Source of the DNA: 66-474 sp035606235
GTDB lineage: Bacteria; Pseudomonadota; Gammaproteobacteria; Xanthomonadales; Rhodanobacteraceae
DNA length: 15,721 nt
Direction: 5' to 3'
NCBI GenBank assembly: GCA_035606235.1
Contig: DATNFU010000032.1
Span: 1 to 15,721 of the forward strand
Shown: piece after piece, positions 13,360-15,721 of the stretch
How the letters are laid out: every line of letters begins with the position of its first letter
How positions within the stretch are numbered: position 1 is the first letter of the stretch
The notes under the pieces: model-generated
Told to the model about the DNA's origin: nothing
Seen by the model: the letters and a program-made list of their open reading frames with translations, nothing else
The model's database searches: none
Made by a program: the position numbers and the translations under genes

Positions 13360-14670
13360 TTATTGCTGTTGCTGCTGCTGGTCTTGACCCTGGGCAGCAT
13401 TCTGGCCCTGCACCACCAGTTCGACGCGACGGTTGCGCTGACGGCCAGCCGCGGTCTTGTTGGTGTCGATCGGGTGTGTCTCGCCGAAACCCTTGACCGC
13501 GGTGATGCGGCTGGAGTCGATACCATGCCCGGTCAGATAACCGTCCACGATATTGGCGCGACGCTCCGACAGACCCTGGTTGTACTGGTCCGTACCGACC
13601 GAATCGGTGTAACCATCAATCTCGATCTGCACCTGCGGATAGCGGTTCAGCGTATCCACGGCTTGGTCGAGAATGGCCATCGAATCGGCGGTCGGTGCCT
13701 TCAGGGTCGGAGCGATATTGGTCTCACCCTTCTTCGGACGGTCGAACTTGAAGTTGACGCCGCGCAGATCGATCACGACATTCTGCGGGCAGCCATCCGG
13801 ACCGACGATCGTGCCTGCAGCGGTGTTCGGGCACTTGTCGTTGCAGTCGTTGACGCCGTCATGATCGCTGTCCATCGTCGAGCAATCGGCCGGCGGCGGA
13901 GCCGCGGCCGGCGGCGGCGGTGGCGGTGCGGCATGGCCCATCTTGATGACCAGGCCAACAGTGGCCAGACCATCCACCCAGGAGGTGTCGCCACGGGTGC
14001 GACCGAATTCCTTGTTGCCTGGCGTAGTGGTGAAGCCGGTCAGACGCGCGGACGTGGTATCGCGGTAATAACGAGCAGCCAGTTCGCCACGTAGTGCGAT
14101 GCGGTCGTTGATGTTGTACAGAACACCCACGCCCAAGGTCGCCATAGGACCCCAGCCAAAACCCTTGGTGATAACTTTGGCGGTTTCAGGGGCACCGGTG
14201 ATATCGCGGTCCGGGAATGAGACCCCTGCCTGCGCCAGCTCACCGGAAACCGCTGCATGGCGTACTGCGCCCACGCCACCCATCACATACGGGCGCCATG
14301 GCGAAGCCGGATCCATAAAGTACCAACGTGCGGCTACATCGAGCTGGATGCTTTCCCACTGTTTGCCATCGCGGCCGGAACCGCTGTCGAAATCGGCATT
14401 ATCAGTCAGACCCTCAAGGTCCAAGGTCAGGTGCGGATTTACCCAGTACCCAACGCCAATACCACCTGTCACATCCGTATTGACCTGACGGTCGCTGTCA
14501 GGGATGGCCGCGCCAATCCGCGGAACGATGTACCAGCTGCCATAACCGGTATCGGTCGTGGCTTCCGTGGACGGGCCTTGCATGCTGGTGTCCTGGGCAT
14601 GCGCCACGCTCACGGCACCGGCACTTCCCAAGACCAGCGCGATCAGTGCGCACAAGCCTTTACGTTTCAT
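13360..14670 (-). CDS. OmpA-family outer membrane protein
   Basis: The 436-residue product has a signal peptide (1-25, cleavage after VAHA) and an N-terminal beta-barrel domain (about 43-245) rich in alternating aromatic strands. A Pro/Ala linker (APPPPPPAAAPPPA, 248-261) is followed by a thrombospondin-type-3-like acidic segment, DSDHDGVNDCNDKCPNT (267-283), which should bind calcium. The C-terminal OmpA peptidoglycan-binding domain (about 300-420) has GYTDSVGTDQYNQGLSERR with D356 and R371, matching the diaminopimelate-binding Asp and Arg of E. coli OmpA. It likely tethers the outer membrane to peptidoglycan. The tail ends in six glutamines. ATG at 14670 has a strong AAGGAG. It is followed by a strong terminator and preceded by a 201-bp gap, so it is probably a single-gene unit. 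Confidence 0.94.
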   Translation of the reverse strand: MKRKGLCALIALVLGSAGAVSVAHAQDTSMQGPSTEATTDTGYGSWYIVPRIGAAIPDSDRQVNTDVTGGIGVGYWVNPHLTLDLEGLTDNADFDSGSGRDGKQWESIQLDVAARWYFMDPASPWRPYVMGGVGAVRHAAVSGELAQAGVSFPDRDITGAPETAKVITKGFGWGPMATLGVGVLYNINDRIALRGELAARYYRDTTSARLTGFTTTPGNKEFGRTRGDTSWVDGLATVGLVIKMGHAAPPPPPPAAAPPPADCSTMDSDHDGVNDCNDKCPNTAAGTIVGPDGCPQNVVIDLRGVNFKFDRPKKGETNIAPTLKAPTADSMAILDQAVDTLNRYPQVQIEIDGYTDSVGTDQYNQGLSERRANIVDGYLTGHGIDSSRITAVKGFGETHPIDTNKTAAGRQRNRRVELVVQGQNAAQGQDQQQQQQ

Positions 14671-14871
14671 CGGAGTCTCCTTTTGTTGTTTCTCTGCGCC
14701 CCCACCACCCCGGTGGAACGCAAATAAAACGCGCGTACACCTTGCTACGCAGGGCTAGCGGTTCCGGTACAAATCCAACTCCGGACCCGCCGAGGCACGC
14801 GCAGTTTAGCAAAAAACAAACAATTGGCGCCAGTGGGGAAAATCCTGTTCACGACCAGGTCAGTGCTGTGC
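14671..14871 (-). promoter_or_regulatory. ompA-like gene upstream region (201 bp)
   Basis: Between the prpD stop and the ompA start lies a stretch notably more AT-rich than its surroundings (around 14805-14825, and 14718-14730), as expected for a promoter. TAAACT on the minus strand (about 14812-14807) is a possible -10, but I cannot match a good -35. A 5-bp hairpin CCACC/GGTGG (14705-14716) would lie in the mRNA leader next to the ribosome site. No terminator for prpD is evident. Confidence 0.4.
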
Positions 14872-15721
14872 TCAAACGGTGAAAAGCCCAAGAAAATCCG
14901 CCATCTGCATGGACTCCAGAGCGTCCGGTCTGGAACAAACCTGAATGATAGCGCTGACTTGAGCCGGGGCGAGGTGTCCCGCCAGTGCCCGCTCGAACTT
15001 GGTTTCTAGCACGGGAATCCCTTCGGCGCGGCGTTTGCGGTGGCCGATCGGATAATCGATTGAAATCTTTTCGCTGGGTGCGCCATTCTTGAAAAAGATC
15101 TGCACCGAATTGCCGATATAGCGTTTGTCGGGATCAAAGTAGTCAAGCGTGAATTGCGGGTTTTCAATCACCACCATTTTTTCGCGCAGCGCATCGATGC
15201 GTGGATCGGCCGCGACCACGTCGCCGTAATCGTCCGCGGTGAGACGGCCGAAGATCAGCGGCACCGCGACCATGTACTGGATGCAGTGGTCGCGATCGGC
15301 ATAGTTGGCCAGCGGTCCGGTCTTGTCGATGATGCGTGCGCCGGCTTCCTGCGTCTCGATTTCGATCCGCTCGATCTGCTCCAGCCGATCCTTCACCTGC
15401 GCGTGAAGACGCATCGCGCACTCGACCGCGGTCTGCGCGTGGAACTCGGCTGGATAACTGATCTTGAACAGCACGTTCTCCATCACGTAACTGCCGAATG
15501 GGCGCTCGAATTCGAACGGCTTGCCGCCGAATGCGACGTCGTAAAAGCCCCATGTCGGAACACTCAGCGCGGAGGGGTAGCCGGTCTCGTTGCGCTCGAC
15601 GGCATTGAGCGCGTGCATCACCGCGCGTCGACATGCGTCGCCCGCGGCCCAGCTCTTGCGTGGACCCGTATTCGGCGCATGTCGATAGGTGCGCAGCGCG
15701 CCGCCATCGATCCAGCTATTG
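14872..15721 (-). CDS. prpD: 2-methylcitrate dehydratase PrpD, C-terminal part (cut by window edge)
   Basis: PrpD dehydrates 2-methylcitrate to 2-methyl-cis-aconitate in the methylcitrate cycle of propionate breakdown. About 282 C-terminal residues are visible. The frame stays open to the window edge, and upstream of the GTG/ATG at 15621-15616 it encodes TGPRKSWAAGDACRRAV, the expected internal PrpD sequence, so those codons are not the start. Recognisable parts are GYPSALSVPTWGFYDVAF, RPFGSYVMENVLFKISYPAEF with the HAQTAVE segment, DHCIQYMVAVPLIFG, and the C-terminal segment through GHRKRRAEGIP. E. coli PrpD is 483 residues, so roughly 200 residues lie outside. Other prp genes are probably upstream, beyond the window. 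MmgE/PrpD relatives with other substrates exist, but similarity to true PrpD is strong. Confidence 0.93.
   Translation of the reverse strand, partial: NSWIDGGALRTYRHAPNTGPRKSWAAGDACRRAVMHALNAVERNETGYPSALSVPTWGFYDVAFGGKPFEFERPFGSYVMENVLFKISYPAEFHAQTAVECAMRLHAQVKDRLEQIERIEIETQEAGARIIDKTGPLANYADRDHCIQYMVAVPLIFGRLTADDYGDVVAADPRIDALREKMVVIENPQFTLDYFDPDKRYIGNSVQIFFKNGAPSEKISIDYPIGHRKRRAEGIPVLETKFERALAGHLAPAQVSAIIQVCSRPDALESMQMADFLGLFTV

Overview
The window is a GC-rich chromosomal segment of a gammaproteobacterium, most likely from the Xanthomonadales/Lysobacterales (Rhodanobacteraceae- or Xanthomonadaceae-like). The evidence is the gene order miaA-hfq-hflX-hflK-hflC-purA on one strand, the tdh-then-kbl order, the codon composition, and REP-like intergenic palindromes typical of such genomes. 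This placement rests on gene order and protein character only. No phage, plasmid, CRISPR, transposase, tRNA or rRNA gene was seen.

Left half, minus strand (transcribed right to left). miaA (tRNA dimethylallyltransferase), hfq (RNA chaperone), hflX (ribosome-associated GTPase), hflK and hflC (membrane regulators of FtsH) and purA (adenylosuccinate synthetase) form the conserved RNA-metabolism/protease-control superoperon. Two joints are unusual. Between hflX and hflK lies about 600 bp without a convincing gene, filled by a mosaic direct repeat with hairpins of conserved loop and changed stem. Between hflC and purA, where E. coli has the small gene yjeT, only three REP-like palindromes and a hairpin-forming purA leader are found.

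Middle, plus strand. A secreted DUF1223 protein with a CSSC motif is divergent from miaA. It is followed by a seven-helix membrane protein with a degenerate GGDEF domain and an intact EAL domain (predicted c-di-GMP phosphodiesterase). Next come tdh and kbl, which together convert threonine to glycine and acetyl-CoA. The tdh-kbl gap contains two REP-like hairpins in inverted orientation.

Right end, minus strand. An S4-domain rRNA pseudouridine synthase converges on kbl. Upstream of it is an OmpA-family outer membrane protein gene with a strong intrinsic terminator, and then the C-terminal part of prpD (2-methylcitrate dehydratase), cut by the window edge.

Most of the window is conserved housekeeping sequence. 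I found no convincing undescribed multi-gene system. The most interesting element is the hflX-hflK repeat block (about 3613-4130), followed by the purA leader hairpin and the REP pairs.
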